A stretch of 64,000 nucleotides of DNA from Bacillota bacterium (GCA_023450835.1 JAEXGM010000116.1:19801-83800); one strand, 5' to 3'. Positions 48,911 through 58,829 are shown, numbered from the stretch's first letter. Notes: a model not told the origin generated them from the letters alone. A program made the numbers and translations.

Positions 48911-50695
48911 ATGAGTGACAAGCATATGAATTTAACAGAGAACCAAACAAGGGAAGAATATCCGAGACCGCAGTTTGTAAGGAAAGAGTGGATAAATCTC
49001 AATGGAATATGGGATTTTGAAATGGACTTTGGAAAGAGCGGAATAGACCGTAAGCTTTATGAAGGGGAAGGGTTTTCTAAGAAAATATTAGTTCCTTTTT
49101 GCCCTGAGAGCAGTTTATCCGGAATTAATCACAAAGATTTTATGAATATGGTCTGGTATAAAAGAGAATTTTCTATAAATAAAGCGGAAGGGAAACGAAC
49201 CCTGCTGCATTTTCAGGCAGTGGATTACCATACAACTGTTTGGATTAACGGCAAGAAAATAGGAGAGCACAAAGGCGGTTACACCCCATTTACTTTTGAT
49301 ATTACAACTTTTATAACAGAAGGAACGAATCAGGTAGTCTTATGCGCCAAAGATAATCCAAGAGAAAAATTCCAGCCGCGGGGAAAACAGAGCGGACAGT
49401 ATTATTCCGCTGGTTGTGACTATACGAGAACCACCGGTATCTGGCAGACCGTATGGCTTGAATTCGTATCCGAGAGCTATTTAAAAGAAGTTAAATTCTA
49501 TCCCAATGCAGCGGAAGGATTGTTAAATGTCAGCGGTTATGTGGAAGGACCTTTAAAGAACTTAAGTCTTGTGGCGGAAGCTTTCTATCAGGGAGAAGCC
49601 ATGGGAAAGGCAGAAATTACGGTACAGGGAAAAGAAATAAATTTCTCTATGGCGCTAAAGGAAAAACATCTATGGATGCCCGGAAAACCGGAGCTCTATG
49701 ACCTTAAGCTGACTTTGTCAAAGGGAAAGGCCGTTACGGACGAGGTTGAGAGTTATTTCGGACTTCGTGATATTTCATACGACCAAGAGGGAGTAAGAAT
49801 TAACGGTGAATTGATCTATCAAAGACTTGTATTGGATCAGGGCTTTTACCCCGATGGTATTTATACGGCTCCTTCGGAAGAAGCATTAAAGAAAGATATA
49901 TTGTTATCTATGGATATGGGCTTTAATGGGGCCAGACTTCACCAGAAAGTATTTGAACCAGCCTATTTATACTGGGCAGATCATCTGGGATATCTTGTTT
50001 GGGGAGAATATGCCAGCTGGGGAGTTGATATGACGGATATCTCTGCATTGAATGTATTCCTGCCGGAGTGGATGGAAGCAGTAAACAGAGATTTTAACAG
50101 TCCAGCGCTGGTCGGTTGGTGCCCTTTTAATGAGACCTGGGATAAGAATGGATTCTGGATAGCCGACGGAAAATATATGTATGGCACCAGACAGGAAGAT
50201 TCCATATTAAAGCTTATATATGAGGTCACAAAGGCGATGGACGGCATGCGCCCTGTTATTGACACCAGCGGAAATTTCCATATTATTACGGATATTTTTG
50301 ATATACATGATTATGAGCAGGATGGAGAAGCTTTTGCAAAGAGATTCGAGCCAATGAATAATGGCGGTGAAACTTATGTTACATTTCCTGACCGGCAGAG
50401 CTACCAGGGACAGGCATATTTTGTGTCAGAATACGGCGGTATCTGGTGGAGCGATGAGGAAAGAGATGGATGGGGCTATGGGCAAAGACCGGCTTCCAGA
50501 GAAGAATTCCTGGAAAGATACAGGAGCCTCACAACGACTCTTCTGAAAAATAAAAGGGTCAGCGGCTTTTGCTATACACAGCTCTATGATGTAGAACAGG
50601 AGATGAACGGCCTTTATACCTATGAAAGAAAAGCTAAATTCGATCCTGCTGTGATAAAAGAAATTAATATGCAGTCAGCAGCTATTGAAGAATAA
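48911..50695 (+). CDS. GH2 glycosidase, beta-galactosidase/glucuronidase-like (594 aa)
   Basis: N-terminal jelly roll (ENQTREEYPRPQFVRKEWIN, LNGIWDFEMDF; HTTVWINGKKIGEHKGGYTP), an immunoglobulin-like middle and a TIM barrel with the acid/base in GWCPFNETWD and a nucleophile Glu in VSEYGGIWW. At 594 aa it lacks the extra domains of LacZ and resembles short intracellular GH2 enzymes. No signal peptide. It sits between two AraC-type regulators; the true substrate is uncertain. Confidence 0.88.
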   Translation: MSDKHMNLTENQTREEYPRPQFVRKEWINLNGIWDFEMDFGKSGIDRKLYEGEGFSKKILVPFCPESSLSGINHKDFMNMVWYKREFSINKAEGKRTLLHFQAVDYHTTVWINGKKIGEHKGGYTPFTFDITTFITEGTNQVVLCAKDNPREKFQPRGKQSGQYYSAGCDYTRTTGIWQTVWLEFVSESYLKEVKFYPNAAEGLLNVSGYVEGPLKNLSLVAEAFYQGEAMGKAEITVQGKEINFSMALKEKHLWMPGKPELYDLKLTLSKGKAVTDEVESYFGLRDISYDQEGVRINGELIYQRLVLDQGFYPDGIYTAPSEEALKKDILLSMDMGFNGARLHQKVFEPAYLYWADHLGYLVWGEYASWGVDMTDISALNVFLPEWMEAVNRDFNSPALVGWCPFNETWDKNGFWIADGKYMYGTRQEDSILKLIYEVTKAMDGMRPVIDTSGNFHIITDIFDIHDYEQDGEAFAKRFEPMNNGGETYVTFPDRQSYQGQAYFVSEYGGIWWSDEERDGWGYGQRPASREEFLERYRSLTTTLLKNKRVSGFCYTQLYDVEQEMNGLYTYERKAKFDPAVIKEINMQSAAIEE

Positions 50696-50780
50696 GAGCC
50701 GGTATGCCATAATAAAAGTAAATAAGTGATACTGTTAACTTAAATATATCAGCAGAAATGGGAGGCAGATTAGAAGTATT

Positions 50781-51581
50781 ATGAACAGCAAGTCCGATAT
50801 CAATATATATTACTGCGGGGAAGAAGCTTGTGATCCGGGGCATTTTTTCGGACCGGCTATCCGCCCCCATTATCTGCTGCATTTTATTTTAAACGGAAAG
50901 GGTTATTATGAATCCAGAGGAAAACGTTATACGGTCGGCAAAGGAGAAGCATTTCTAATAAGACCCCAGGAGATTACCTATTATGAAGCGGATAGGGAAG
51001 AGCCATGGGAATACTCCTGGGTCGCTTTTGACGGGGAGAAGACAGAGGAGATGCTAAAGCGGGCAGGCTTTACAAATGACAGGCCTATCTGTAATATCCT
51101 AAAAATTGAGGACTGTGCGAAATATCTCCATCAGCTTATCAAAGTATTTGATAAGGCTGACAGTAATGAGTATGAATTAATCGGTCTTTTTTATCAGATT
51201 TTTTCAACGGCTGAAATGGTGTATCAGAAAGAGGAAGAAGCGGCCGAACAGGGATATTATGTGAAAGCCCTTACCTTTATCCGTCATAATTACGGTTATG
51301 ATATCAAAGTTTCCGACATCGCAAGATATGTTGGCATAGACAGAACCTATCTCTTTAAGATATTTAAGCATTTCCTTGGAAAATCGGTAAAGGACTATTT
51401 AACAGAATACCGGCTGCTTACCGCAAAATATATGCTGCAGCGAACTTCCTATAATATGACTGAGGTTGCATTATCCTGCGGCTTTTATGACTTGTCCTCT
51501 TTTTCCAGGAATTTTAAGAAAGCGGAAGGGGTTACACCTATGCAATATAGAAGCAGGCTCTTAAAGGAGACAGGAAGATAG
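50781..51581 (+). CDS. AraC-family transcriptional regulator (266 aa)
   Basis: An N-terminal cupin (HFILNGKGYYESRGKRYTVG, RPQEITYYEADREEPWEYSW) and C-terminal double helix-turn-helix (VSDIARYVGIDRTYLFKIFK, MTEVALSCGFYDLSSFSRNF). It follows the GH2 gene by 85 bases in the same direction and probably regulates it as a sugar-responsive activator. It is clearly distinct in sequence from the regulator at 47971. Confidence 0.87.
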   Translation: MNSKSDINIYYCGEEACDPGHFFGPAIRPHYLLHFILNGKGYYESRGKRYTVGKGEAFLIRPQEITYYEADREEPWEYSWVAFDGEKTEEMLKRAGFTNDRPICNILKIEDCAKYLHQLIKVFDKADSNEYELIGLFYQIFSTAEMVYQKEEEAAEQGYYVKALTFIRHNYGYDIKVSDIARYVGIDRTYLFKIFKHFLGKSVKDYLTEYRLLTAKYMLQRTSYNMTEVALSCGFYDLSSFSRNFKKAEGVTPMQYRSRLLKETGR

Positions 51582-51737
51582 CAGTCTGCGAAATCCTCGG
51601 CATAATCTTGCGGTGCGTTAATATGATAGCATATATTCTATAATCTAAGGATTGTATTCTTATCCTGACCCTATTATAATAATTCAGGCAGAAGAATTTA
51701 AGAACGGCTGTGGGAAAAGAAAGAGGGCACTTGGATT

Positions 51738-51968
51738 ATGACTTTGGATCAGTTAAGAATTGGAAAAAAAGGCCGTATTATTTCTGTGAGCGGTAAGGGA
51801 GCTTTGCGGGACCGGCTTTTAGATATGGGATTGACACCGGGGACAGAGGTTATGGTAAGAAGAATGGCACCCTTTGGAGATCCTATTGAAATACTTCTTC
51901 GGGGATACGAATTGACGCTGCGTTTGGAAGACGCTAAAAATATTGAAATAGAAAGGGTAAAATTATGA
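51738..51968 (+). CDS. feoA: ferrous iron transport protein A (76 aa)
   Basis: A small SH3-like protein with GKGALRDRLLDMGLTPGTEV and GDPIEILLRGYELTLRLEDA, the FeoA pattern. It assists FeoB-mediated Fe(II) uptake. Its stop overlaps the feoB start by four bases (ATGA). No Fur box was confidently found upstream. Confidence 0.93.
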   Translation: MTLDQLRIGKKGRIISVSGKGALRDRLLDMGLTPGTEVMVRRMAPFGDPIEILLRGYELTLRLEDAKNIEIERVKL

Positions 51969-53968
51969 TTACATTTGCGCTGGTAGGTAATCAAAATTGT
52001 GGGAAGACCACTCTTTTTAATCAATTGACAGGCTCCAATCAGCATGTGGGTAATTTCCCCGGTGTAACAGTTGAGAGAAAAGAGGGAACGGTTCGAAAGC
52101 AGAGAGAGGCTATGGTAGTGGATCTGCCGGGTATCTACTCTTTATCTCCTTATACGAAGGAAGAGATTGTCACAAGGGATTTTATTGCCAGGGGACATCC
52201 GAAGGGCATTATTAACATAGTGGATGCAATGAATATAGAAAGAAATCTGTATTTAAGCCTGCAGTTGATACAATTTGGAATACCTATGGTTATTGCACTT
52301 AATATGATGGACGAGATAAGCGTAAACGGCGGTGTTATAGATATTGAAGAGCTTCAGGAAAGACTTGGAGTTCCTGTGGTGCCTATTTCAGCCGTTAAGA
52401 ATCAGGGAATTGATAAACTGGTACAAACAGCTATTGAGACGGTTACGAAGAACCGTATTCCAAAGAAACAGGATTTCTACAGCGGAAAATGTGCCGCTGC
52501 ATTGGCAGACATTACAGCAATGCTTTCAAAGACTGCCAGAAAGCATCATATAAATGCCGTTTTTGCGGCTGGCAAGCTCTTAGAAAATGACAGCAAGATA
52601 GCAGAGGATCTGCAATTGCAGCCGGAAGAAGAGAATGCAATTGAGAAAAGAATCCGCAGAATGGAACATGAAGTGCTTACGGATAGAAAAGCAGCAATGG
52701 CTGACATGCGGTATCGTTTTATTGATGAGTTATGTACAAAAACGGTTATCAAACCAAAGGAAAGTAAACAGCATCGGCGCAGTATCCTGATAGATAACAT
52801 ACTTGCGAACAGATATCTTGCCATTCCCATCTTTCTTGGCATTATGCTCCTTATCTTCTGGCTGACCTTCGGAGTTATCGGAAGTTCCTTAAGTGACTTA
52901 CTTGGCAGTGCAATTCAGTTGTTCTCCGATTATATAAGAAAGCTGCTGACCGGCTTTGAGGTGAATTCCGTTTTAATTTCCCTGATAGCGGACGGTATTC
53001 TTGCCGGTGTCGGAAGTGTGTTGTCCTTTGTACCGACAATAGTGATATTATTTTTATTCCTGGCTCTGTTAGAAGACAGCGGCTATATGGCAAGAGTTGC
53101 TTTTATTATGGATAAGCTGCTTCAAAAGATTGGGTTATCCGGCCGCAGTTTTGTACCGATGATTATTGGTTTTGGCTGCAGTGTTCCGGCAGTTATGGCT
53201 ACCAGAACTCTGCCGAGTGAAAGGGACCGGAGAATGACAATATTCCTCATTCCTTTTATGAGCTGCAGCGCAAAGCTTCCTATATACGGGATGTTTACCA
53301 TGGCATTTTTTCCGAAAAACCGTGCCCTTATTATGATTTCTCTTTACATATTCGGAATGGTCATGGGCGTTATCAGCACTTTTGTTTTAAAAAAGTTCAT
53401 TTACAAGGGGGAGCCGGACCGGTTTGTGATGGAATTGCCCAATTACCGTCTTCCGGGAACCAAAAGTGTACTGTTATTATTGTGGGACAAGACAAAAGAT
53501 TTTTTAACGAGAGCTTTTACCGTAATCTTCCTGGCTACCATTGTGATATGGTTCCTGCAGAAATTCAACTGGCAGCTAAAGCCGGTAGAGGATAGTGCGG
53601 GAAGTATATTAGCCGGAATAGGTCATATCATTGCTCCTGTATTTCGTCCGCTGGGATTTGATGACTGGAGAGCTTCTACGGCGCTAATCACCGGTTTTAT
53701 GGCAAAGGAAGCAGTAGTCAGTACCTTTGGTGTTCTGACAGGTGCAGGTTCTGCCAGGCTTCCTCTGGCCCTCTCACAATTAATGACACCACTGGCGGCA
53801 TATGCCTTCTTAATCTTTACGTTGATCTATTCTCCCTGTGTAGCAGCAATCAGCATTATCAAAAGAGAGTTAAATACCCGTACAGCCTTAAGAGTTGCCG
53901 CTTACCAAACAATTGTGGCATGGTTCTGTGCCATGATAGTATATCAGATAGCAAGGATTTTCTTTTAA
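51965..53968 (+). CDS. feoB: ferrous iron transporter FeoB (667 aa)
   Basis: An N-terminal G domain (GNQNCGKTTLFN, G1, residues 8-19; DLPGIYSLSPYTKEE, G3; NMMDE, G4) and a helical linker precede a membrane domain with two gate regions (GRSFVPMIIGFGCSVPAVMA; TRTLPSERDRRM) and C-terminal helices. It imports Fe(II) driven by nucleotide hydrolysis. Length is typical of Firmicutes FeoB. It ends ahead of an intergenic region with a perfect 32-bp inverted repeat. Confidence 0.95.
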   Translation: MITFALVGNQNCGKTTLFNQLTGSNQHVGNFPGVTVERKEGTVRKQREAMVVDLPGIYSLSPYTKEEIVTRDFIARGHPKGIINIVDAMNIERNLYLSLQLIQFGIPMVIALNMMDEISVNGGVIDIEELQERLGVPVVPISAVKNQGIDKLVQTAIETVTKNRIPKKQDFYSGKCAAALADITAMLSKTARKHHINAVFAAGKLLENDSKIAEDLQLQPEEENAIEKRIRRMEHEVLTDRKAAMADMRYRFIDELCTKTVIKPKESKQHRRSILIDNILANRYLAIPIFLGIMLLIFWLTFGVIGSSLSDLLGSAIQLFSDYIRKLLTGFEVNSVLISLIADGILAGVGSVLSFVPTIVILFLFLALLEDSGYMARVAFIMDKLLQKIGLSGRSFVPMIIGFGCSVPAVMATRTLPSERDRRMTIFLIPFMSCSAKLPIYGMFTMAFFPKNRALIMISLYIFGMVMGVISTFVLKKFIYKGEPDRFVMELPNYRLPGTKSVLLLLWDKTKDFLTRAFTVIFLATIVIWFLQKFNWQLKPVEDSAGSILAGIGHIIAPVFRPLGFDDWRASTALITGFMAKEAVVSTFGVLTGAGSARLPLALSQLMTPLAAYAFLIFTLIYSPCVAAISIIKRELNTRTALRVAAYQTIVAWFCAMIVYQIARIFF

Positions 53969-54354
53969 TAAAAAGAGTATCAACAAAATAAATAATAACA
54001 TAGCAGCCTGTCGGATTTGTATATTATACTAATTGTTATGATATGAAGAACCAAAACCCCGCCTCAATATATTCACAGGCAAGTTGCACAAAATAGAAAG
54101 AACTCATGCGCCTTGGAACCAGTGCATGAGTTCTTTCTATTTTGTGCAACTTGCCGTCCGATTTTGAAAACTCCCCTTTTGACGCTCAAATCATTACTTT
54201 TATGATTCCAGTATTTTCTTAATCCAGAACGGAACAAGTGAAAGGGGTCCCTCGTCTAATGTTTACAAAGCGAAGATGCTTTAGAGAATTCGTACAACGC
54301 TCAATATATAAATAAGGACATAAAAAATAAAAACGAAAGGTCAGGTAAGAGTCT
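53969..54354. other. intergenic region after feoB
   Basis: Contains the long perfect inverted repeat at 54078-54155, otherwise low-complexity AT-rich DNA. I see no coding frame with a usable start and no clear promoter. The only structured feature is the hairpin. Confidence 0.5.
54078..54155. repeat. perfect 32-bp inverted repeat (hairpin element)
   Basis: The left arm 54078-54109 begins GGCAAGTTGCACAAAATAG and ends AACTCATGC. The right arm 54124-54155 is its exact reverse complement, with a 14-base loop. This is far longer than needed for a terminator and resembles a mobile palindromic or REP-like element, or a strong bidirectional terminator. The arms contain no coding frame. Confidence 0.9.
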
Positions 54355-54639
54355 ATGTTGAAAAAATATAATCAGGTCGTATTTATGATGGTTGGAGTGA
54401 GCTTAGCTTTTGTTTTAATGATAACTGCTAATTTTATCACAGCTAATACGGTATCACATACCCTTTATAGTAAACAGGCCGCATACATGACAATGGACAG
54501 CAAAGCAGAATCCATAATACCGGCCAACGATGAGATCAACACTCAGACAGGCCGTTCCCCTATTGTAATATTATCCGTTCTTACAATTGTGCTGATTTTG
54601 AGCGGCACCCTTTATGTAGCGCAAAAAGAGCAGAAGTAA
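54355..54639 (+). CDS. small membrane protein with two helices (94 aa)
   Basis: N-terminal helix (VVFMMVGVSLAFVLMITANF) and C-terminal helix (SPIVILSVLTIVLILSGTLY) flank a 40-residue extracellular loop; a Lys-rich tail ends the protein. It precedes the subtilisin gene by 140 bases. The function is not recognised. The ribosome binding site (AGGTAAGAG) is moderate. Confidence 0.6.
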   Translation: MLKKYNQVVFMMVGVSLAFVLMITANFITANTVSHTLYSKQAAYMTMDSKAESIIPANDEINTQTGRSPIVILSVLTIVLILSGTLYVAQKEQK

Positions 54640-54779
54640 CTTCTGTTATAACAAAATGGTACAAAATTCGACAATGATTAATATACTATATTGGTGGCTG
54701 AAATAAGAGTAGTGGTTTCAGTCACCGGGCCTTCCTATACACCATAGTGGAAGAGCAAATATAGAAAGGAAAATGCGTA

Positions 54780-55739
54780 ATGAAATTTTTTAGTAAATTT
54801 CATACGGATTTGAAAAGAGAAAGGGTCGGATTAATACCATTTGAAGTACAGAAGGTTCATGAAAGTGCCAGCGAAATACCTCAGGGAATACAAATGATCA
54901 ATGCTCCGTATCTCTGGGAAGCCTCAAAGAAAGGGGACGGCGTGGTAGTTGCTATTATTGATACGGGCTGCCAGACTGACCATCCGGATCTTGCAGGCAG
55001 AATTATAGGCGGAAGAAATTTCACCAGTGATTATAGCAAGGATGTTAATAAATTTGAGGATAACAACGGACACGGCACCCATGTTGCAGGTACTATTGCA
55101 GCCATAGAGAATAATATCGGTGTTGTCGGAGCAGCTCCGCTTGTAAAACTTTTAATTCTGAAAGTATTGGATAAGAACGGAAGCGGAAGTTATCAGAGCA
55201 TTATTGACGGCATTAATTATGCTGTTTCCTGGAGAGGCAGTAACGGAGAAAAAGTCAGAGTAATATCCATGTCCCTTGGCGGTCCAAGTGATGTAGTAAA
55301 ACTTCATGATGCGGTAAAAAATGCAGTTGCCAATGATATTTTGGTAGTTTGTGCGGCAGGAAATGAAGGAGATAACAACAGTAAAACCAATGAATACAGT
55401 TATCCCGGAGCTTATAATGAATCTATCGCAGTAGGTGCCATTGATTTTAATAAAAAGATTGCTACGTTTAGTAACAGCAATGATAATGTAGATTTGGTTG
55501 CCCCCGGTGTTGGAATATTATCCACTTATATCGGCGGCAAATACGCCACTTTAAGCGGTACTTCTATGGCTACTCCTCATGTTTCAGGTGCTCTTGCACT
55601 TATTATTAATGAAAGTGAGAGCACTTTCCAAAGGACACTTACGGAACCTGAGCTGTATGCACAGCTGATAAAGAAAACAGCAGACTTAGGAATCAGTAAG
55701 AAGAGCCAGGGAAATGGCATGCTGGATTTATCCAGATAA
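54780..55739 (+). CDS. intracellular subtilisin-like serine protease (319 aa)
   Basis: Peptidase S8 with Asp in VAIIDTGCQTDHPDLAG, His in NNGHGTHVAGTIAAI and Ser in SGTSMATPHVSGAL. There is no signal peptide. The N-terminus carries GLIPFEVQKV, like the LIPY/F propeptide motif of Bacillus intracellular subtilisins. It probably degrades cytoplasmic proteins, for example in stationary phase. AGAAAGGAAAATGCGTA precedes ATG 54780. A strong terminator follows. Confidence 0.92.
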   Translation: MKFFSKFHTDLKRERVGLIPFEVQKVHESASEIPQGIQMINAPYLWEASKKGDGVVVAIIDTGCQTDHPDLAGRIIGGRNFTSDYSKDVNKFEDNNGHGTHVAGTIAAIENNIGVVGAAPLVKLLILKVLDKNGSGSYQSIIDGINYAVSWRGSNGEKVRVISMSLGGPSDVVKLHDAVKNAVANDILVVCAAGNEGDNNSKTNEYSYPGAYNESIAVGAIDFNKKIATFSNSNDNVDLVAPGVGILSTYIGGKYATLSGTSMATPHVSGALALIINESESTFQRTLTEPELYAQLIKKTADLGISKKSQGNGMLDLSR

Positions 55740-55766
55740 TTGAACATCATCTTATTATCAGATAAA

Positions 55767-55810
55767 ATACAATGGGAATCTGCATTAAGCAGATTCCCTT
55801 GTATCGTTTT
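55767..55810 (+). terminator. strong rho-independent terminator after the subtilisin gene
   Basis: ATACAATGGGAATCTGC (55767-55783) pairs with GCAGATTCCC TTGTAT (55789-55804) around ATTAA; CGTTTT follows. Confidence 0.85.
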
Positions 55811-55959
55811 GCACCAATGATTAATCAGTGCAGTCTCTCAATATTCAGTTGTAATTGTAACAATACCCTTCTAAGCGAATCCGAATGAAATAGTACTTAT
55901 CTTCATGACATTAGCCAGTCCAACTTAACCATCTCCTAAATTTGCTGTTATGGGGTTAC

Positions 55960-55988
55960 ACTACAGTTTGAGACGAGCTGTAGTTTTT
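55960..55988 (+). terminator. orphan rho-independent terminator
   Basis: ACTACAG (55960-55966) pairs with CTGTAGT (55978-55984) and is followed by TTTT. No gene ends just upstream, so it may terminate a small RNA or be a relic. Confidence 0.55.
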
Positions 55989-56225
55989 ATCTTTATTGTC
56001 AATGGAGTACAGGCGGCATCTGAAGAGAAAGTTAAGAACTTTCATTTCATTTGCTTTTGTATCCATTCATTATTATAAACAAAAGAGCTTTTATTATACG
56101 GAATATATGCTGTAAATACTGGAAAGCAGAAGAAAGCAGAAACAATTCCTAAGAAAATCCGGGAAAGTATAATATCAATAAAATGCTAAAAGTAAGTCAA
56201 AAACTTAATATACGAATACAAAAGA

Positions 56226-56260
56226 AGCCTTCCTGCGAGTTTTCGTCGGAAGGCTCTTTT
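56226..56260 (+). terminator. orphan rho-independent terminator
   Basis: AGCCTTCC (56226-56233) pairs with GGAAGGCT (56248-56255), followed by CTTTTGTG. A second short stem (56265-56284) follows directly. Confidence 0.6.
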
Positions 56261-56747
56261 GTGAATGAGTCTTGTAGGACTCATCTCATTTTTAGTTTGT
56301 ATACAGAATGAGAGAAACTGTATTTCAATTTTATATTGAAGGATAACTGCACAAATATCCTGTTGGTCCCTTCAAGACATTACTCGTTAACAAAATTGAC
56401 TTCTACTTTTATATAAGCTATCTGTATCAGGTTCATGTTCTTAAAAAGAAGATATTTGATTTGCTATCCACTCTCTATTATGTATGATATCAAAGAAAAT
56501 ATACGTATTAAAGGTTTATTTTGCACATATCATTTAAATAATGAGTTTTTTGTGAAGAGCCGAAATCAAGGTTGTATTCTAAACAAGTATACAATATAAT
56601 GTAGTAGTGTGAGGGATTAAAAAAGCAAATCTTCCTTCTGAATTTAAGCTTTAAACAGTGTTATGGATGGTCTGTATTGTATATGGCTTGTGCGTTCCTC
56701 AGACAAATATATATAACTCTGAATAGATTAAAAATTGGAGAGAATTT

Positions 56748-57371
56748 ATGACTAACTGGATTATTGATTTTATGAACCAATTCGGATATCTTGGAATTAC
56801 ATTTTTAATTGCACTTGAGAATGTTTTTCCGCCGATTCCTTCTGAAGTTATATTGACCTTTGGCGGTTTCATGACTACCTTTACTGCTTTAACGGTAGAA
56901 GGTGTTGTATTGTTTGCAACTCTGGGTTCTTTAATTGGTGCCGCTATTCTTTACGGTGTGGGAAACATCCTATCTATGGAAAGAATGGAAAAGATATTAG
57001 ACGGTAAGATTGGAAAAATTCTGCATCTAAAAAAAGAGGATGTGGGCAAAGCATATACCTGGTTCAATTCCAAAGGTAAAATAACCGTCTTAATATGCCG
57101 TTGTATACCTATTGTCCGCAGCCTTATATCCATACCGGCAGGCATGTCTGGTATGAATTTTGGAATCTTCTTTCTGCTGACAGCAATTGGCTCCCTTGTC
57201 TGGAACATAGTGCTGGTATTACTTGGTAAGGCAGCAAGCAGTTCATGGGAGAAGATAGTGGATAAAACAGATGCTTTTACACATATCACAATCATTGCCC
57301 TCGGCGTATTATTCGTTGTCTTGGTATTTTGGTTTTATAAATCAAGAAAAAAGAATAAAGATAATAAATAA
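56748..57371 (+). CDS. DedA family membrane protein (207 aa)
   Basis: Multi-spanning protein with the DedA/VTT signatures ENVFPPIPSEVILTFGGFMT and, later, CRCIPIVRSLISIPAGMSG. These proteins act as lipid flippases (undecaprenyl phosphate or phosphatidylethanolamine) or support membrane potential. Positively charged C-terminal tail. GGAGAGAATTT precedes ATG 56748. Confidence 0.92.
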   Translation: MTNWIIDFMNQFGYLGITFLIALENVFPPIPSEVILTFGGFMTTFTALTVEGVVLFATLGSLIGAAILYGVGNILSMERMEKILDGKIGKILHLKKEDVGKAYTWFNSKGKITVLICRCIPIVRSLISIPAGMSGMNFGIFFLLTAIGSLVWNIVLVLLGKAASSSWEKIVDKTDAFTHITIIALGVLFVVLVFWFYKSRKKNKDNK

Positions 57372-57382
57372 TTATTAAAATA

Positions 57383-57420
57383 AAAGCAGGAATGGATGAG
57401 TTTCCATTCCTGCTTTATTT
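57383..57420. terminator. bidirectional terminator between dedA and the DUF1540 gene
   Basis: AAAGCAGGAATGGA (57383-57396) pairs with TCCATTCCTGCTTT (57402-57415), with T's after it on the plus strand and A's before it. It serves both convergent genes. Confidence 0.85.
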
Positions 57421-57594
57421 TTAGTAAGTTTTATTCTCTTTTGCTTTGAAGGATTCACAATCTGTATCTTCTGCTTTTGAAGAGTAAGATTCGCTTTTGC
57501 CAACCATAATTTTGTCCAGTGTACAATGCTCTGAATCACCTGCATGATATTTACATTCTGATACGCTGCAACCTATGCTTGAATTAATGTCCAT
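57421..57594 (-). CDS. DUF1540 small Cys-rich protein (57 aa)
   Basis: Begins MDINSSIGCSVSECKYHAGD and has a regular set of Cys and His (CSVSEC, HCTLDKI, DTDCESF), as in DUF1540 proteins, which probably bind metal and are common in sporulating Clostridia. AAAGGAG lies just before ATG 57594; a longer frame has no site. The specific function is unknown. Confidence 0.82.
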   Translation of the reverse strand: MDINSSIGCSVSECKYHAGDSEHCTLDKIMVGKSESYSSKAEDTDCESFKAKENKTY

Positions 57595-57704
57595 CTTAAA
57601 AATCTCCTTTCGAAATGGGTAGAATGATTTTCGCGAAAGATTTGAAAAGTTCTTTGCAGTAGTTAGAATGTACTTTTTGCCCATTTTTATTCAGTTATTT
57701 ATTG

Positions 57705-58829
57705 CTAATGAGACACAATTAAATTGCCGCCGGAGTAAACTTTTTCAATATTGTAATTTTTATCCATTATAATAAAATCAGCGCGTTTGCCTGCTTCTAT
57801 GGAGCCGATTTCATTATCTGCATGGATTGCTCTGGCGGGATATAAGGTAGCACTAAGAACTGCCTGTTCAACGGGAATACCGATCTCAATGCACTTCTTA
57901 AAGGCTTTATAGATTGTGGTAGTAGATCCGGCAATGGTACCGTCCTCCAAAGCTGCCTTTCCGTCTTTTACAAATACCTTTTGTCCGCCCAGTTCATAAG
58001 GACCGTCCTCCAGACCGGCCGCACTCATGGAGTCAGAGATAAGAATTAATTTTTCGGGGAAAGCTTTAAATACCAATCTCATAACGGAAGGATGGATATG
58101 AATTCCGTCGCAGATAATCTCTGCATTTATAGGGCAGTCAGATACCGCACCGACAATACCCGGTGCTCTGTGATGAAGGCCGTTCATAGCGTTGAATAAA
58201 TGGGTCACATGAGTTGCACCTGCCTCAATTGCTTTTACGGCGGTATCGTAATCACAGGAGGTATGGGCAAGAGATATTATTTTCTTTTTACTGTATTTTT
58301 CAATAAAGGGAATAGCTCCCGGTAAATCCGGGTCAAGGTCTATAATGCGGACTCTGTCGCCGGATAAGTCATTTAATTCCTCATATTTCTGCTCGTTAAT
58401 TGAGAGCAGATATCTGGTATCATGAGCTCCCTTTTTAGAGACGCCAAGGAAAGGACCCTCCATATTGATGCCGATAATCCGGCTGCCCTTAGTACCTTTC
58501 TCACAAACTTCCCTGATATTTTCCATCGCTTTTTTGTATGTATCATAGCCAATGGTCATAGTAGTCGCAAGGATAGAGGTGATTCCGTTTTCACTGTAGA
58601 ATTCACACATCTTTTCCAGTTCATCAGGAGCAGAAGTGGTAAAGTCATATCCGATACAGCCATGGGAGTGTAATTCAATAAAGCCGGGAATTATGAGCTT
58701 ATCTGTTAAGTCCAAAGTTTCATTTTCTTCATCGTTAGTAGCAGAATCCTGAAAAAGGCCGTTAGAAACAGTGATATCAGCCGGCTGAAATTTGCCGTCT
58801 ATAAATACCGAAGCATTTTTTAATAACAT
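57705..58829 (-). CDS. nagA: N-acetylglucosamine-6-phosphate deacetylase (374 aa)
   Basis: Amidohydrolase with LIIPGFIELHSHGCIGYDFT (metal His pair), GINMEGPFLG (Glu), AHTSCDYDTAVKAIEAGATH, LFNAMNGLHHRAPGIVGA and ISDSMSAAG (catalytic Asp). It removes acetate from GlcNAc-6-P, giving glucosamine-6-P for NagB. ATG 58829 gives the family-like start MLLKNASVF; ATG 58841 is possible. It lies 63 bases after nagB in one operon. Confidence 0.92.
   Translation of the reverse strand: MLLKNASVFIDGKFQPADITVSNGLFQDSATNDEENETLDLTDKLIIPGFIELHSHGCIGYDFTTSAPDELEKMCEFYSENGITSILATTMTIGYDTYKKAMENIREVCEKGTKGSRIIGINMEGPFLGVSKKGAHDTRYLLSINEQKYEELNDLSGDRVRIIDLDPDLPGAIPFIEKYSKKKIISLAHTSCDYDTAVKAIEAGATHVTHLFNAMNGLHHRAPGIVGAVSDCPINAEIICDGIHIHPSVMRLVFKAFPEKLILISDSMSAAGLEDGPYELGGQKVFVKDGKAALEDGTIAGSTTTIYKAFKKCIEIGIPVEQAVLSATLYPARAIHADNEIGSIEAGKRADFIIMDKNYNIEKVYSGGNLIVSH

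Larger units (their letters stand above)
55740..56747. other. 1-kb gene-poor region with several terminator hairpins
   Basis: Besides the protease terminator (55767-55804), further hairpins lie at 55960-55988 (ACTACAG/CTGTAGT then T's), 56226-56260 (AGCCTTCC/GGAAGGCT then CTTTTG) and 56265-56284 (ATGAGTC/GACTCAT). No frame longer than 60 codons has a good start. Remnants of small deleted genes or small RNAs between these terminators are possible. Confidence 0.5.
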
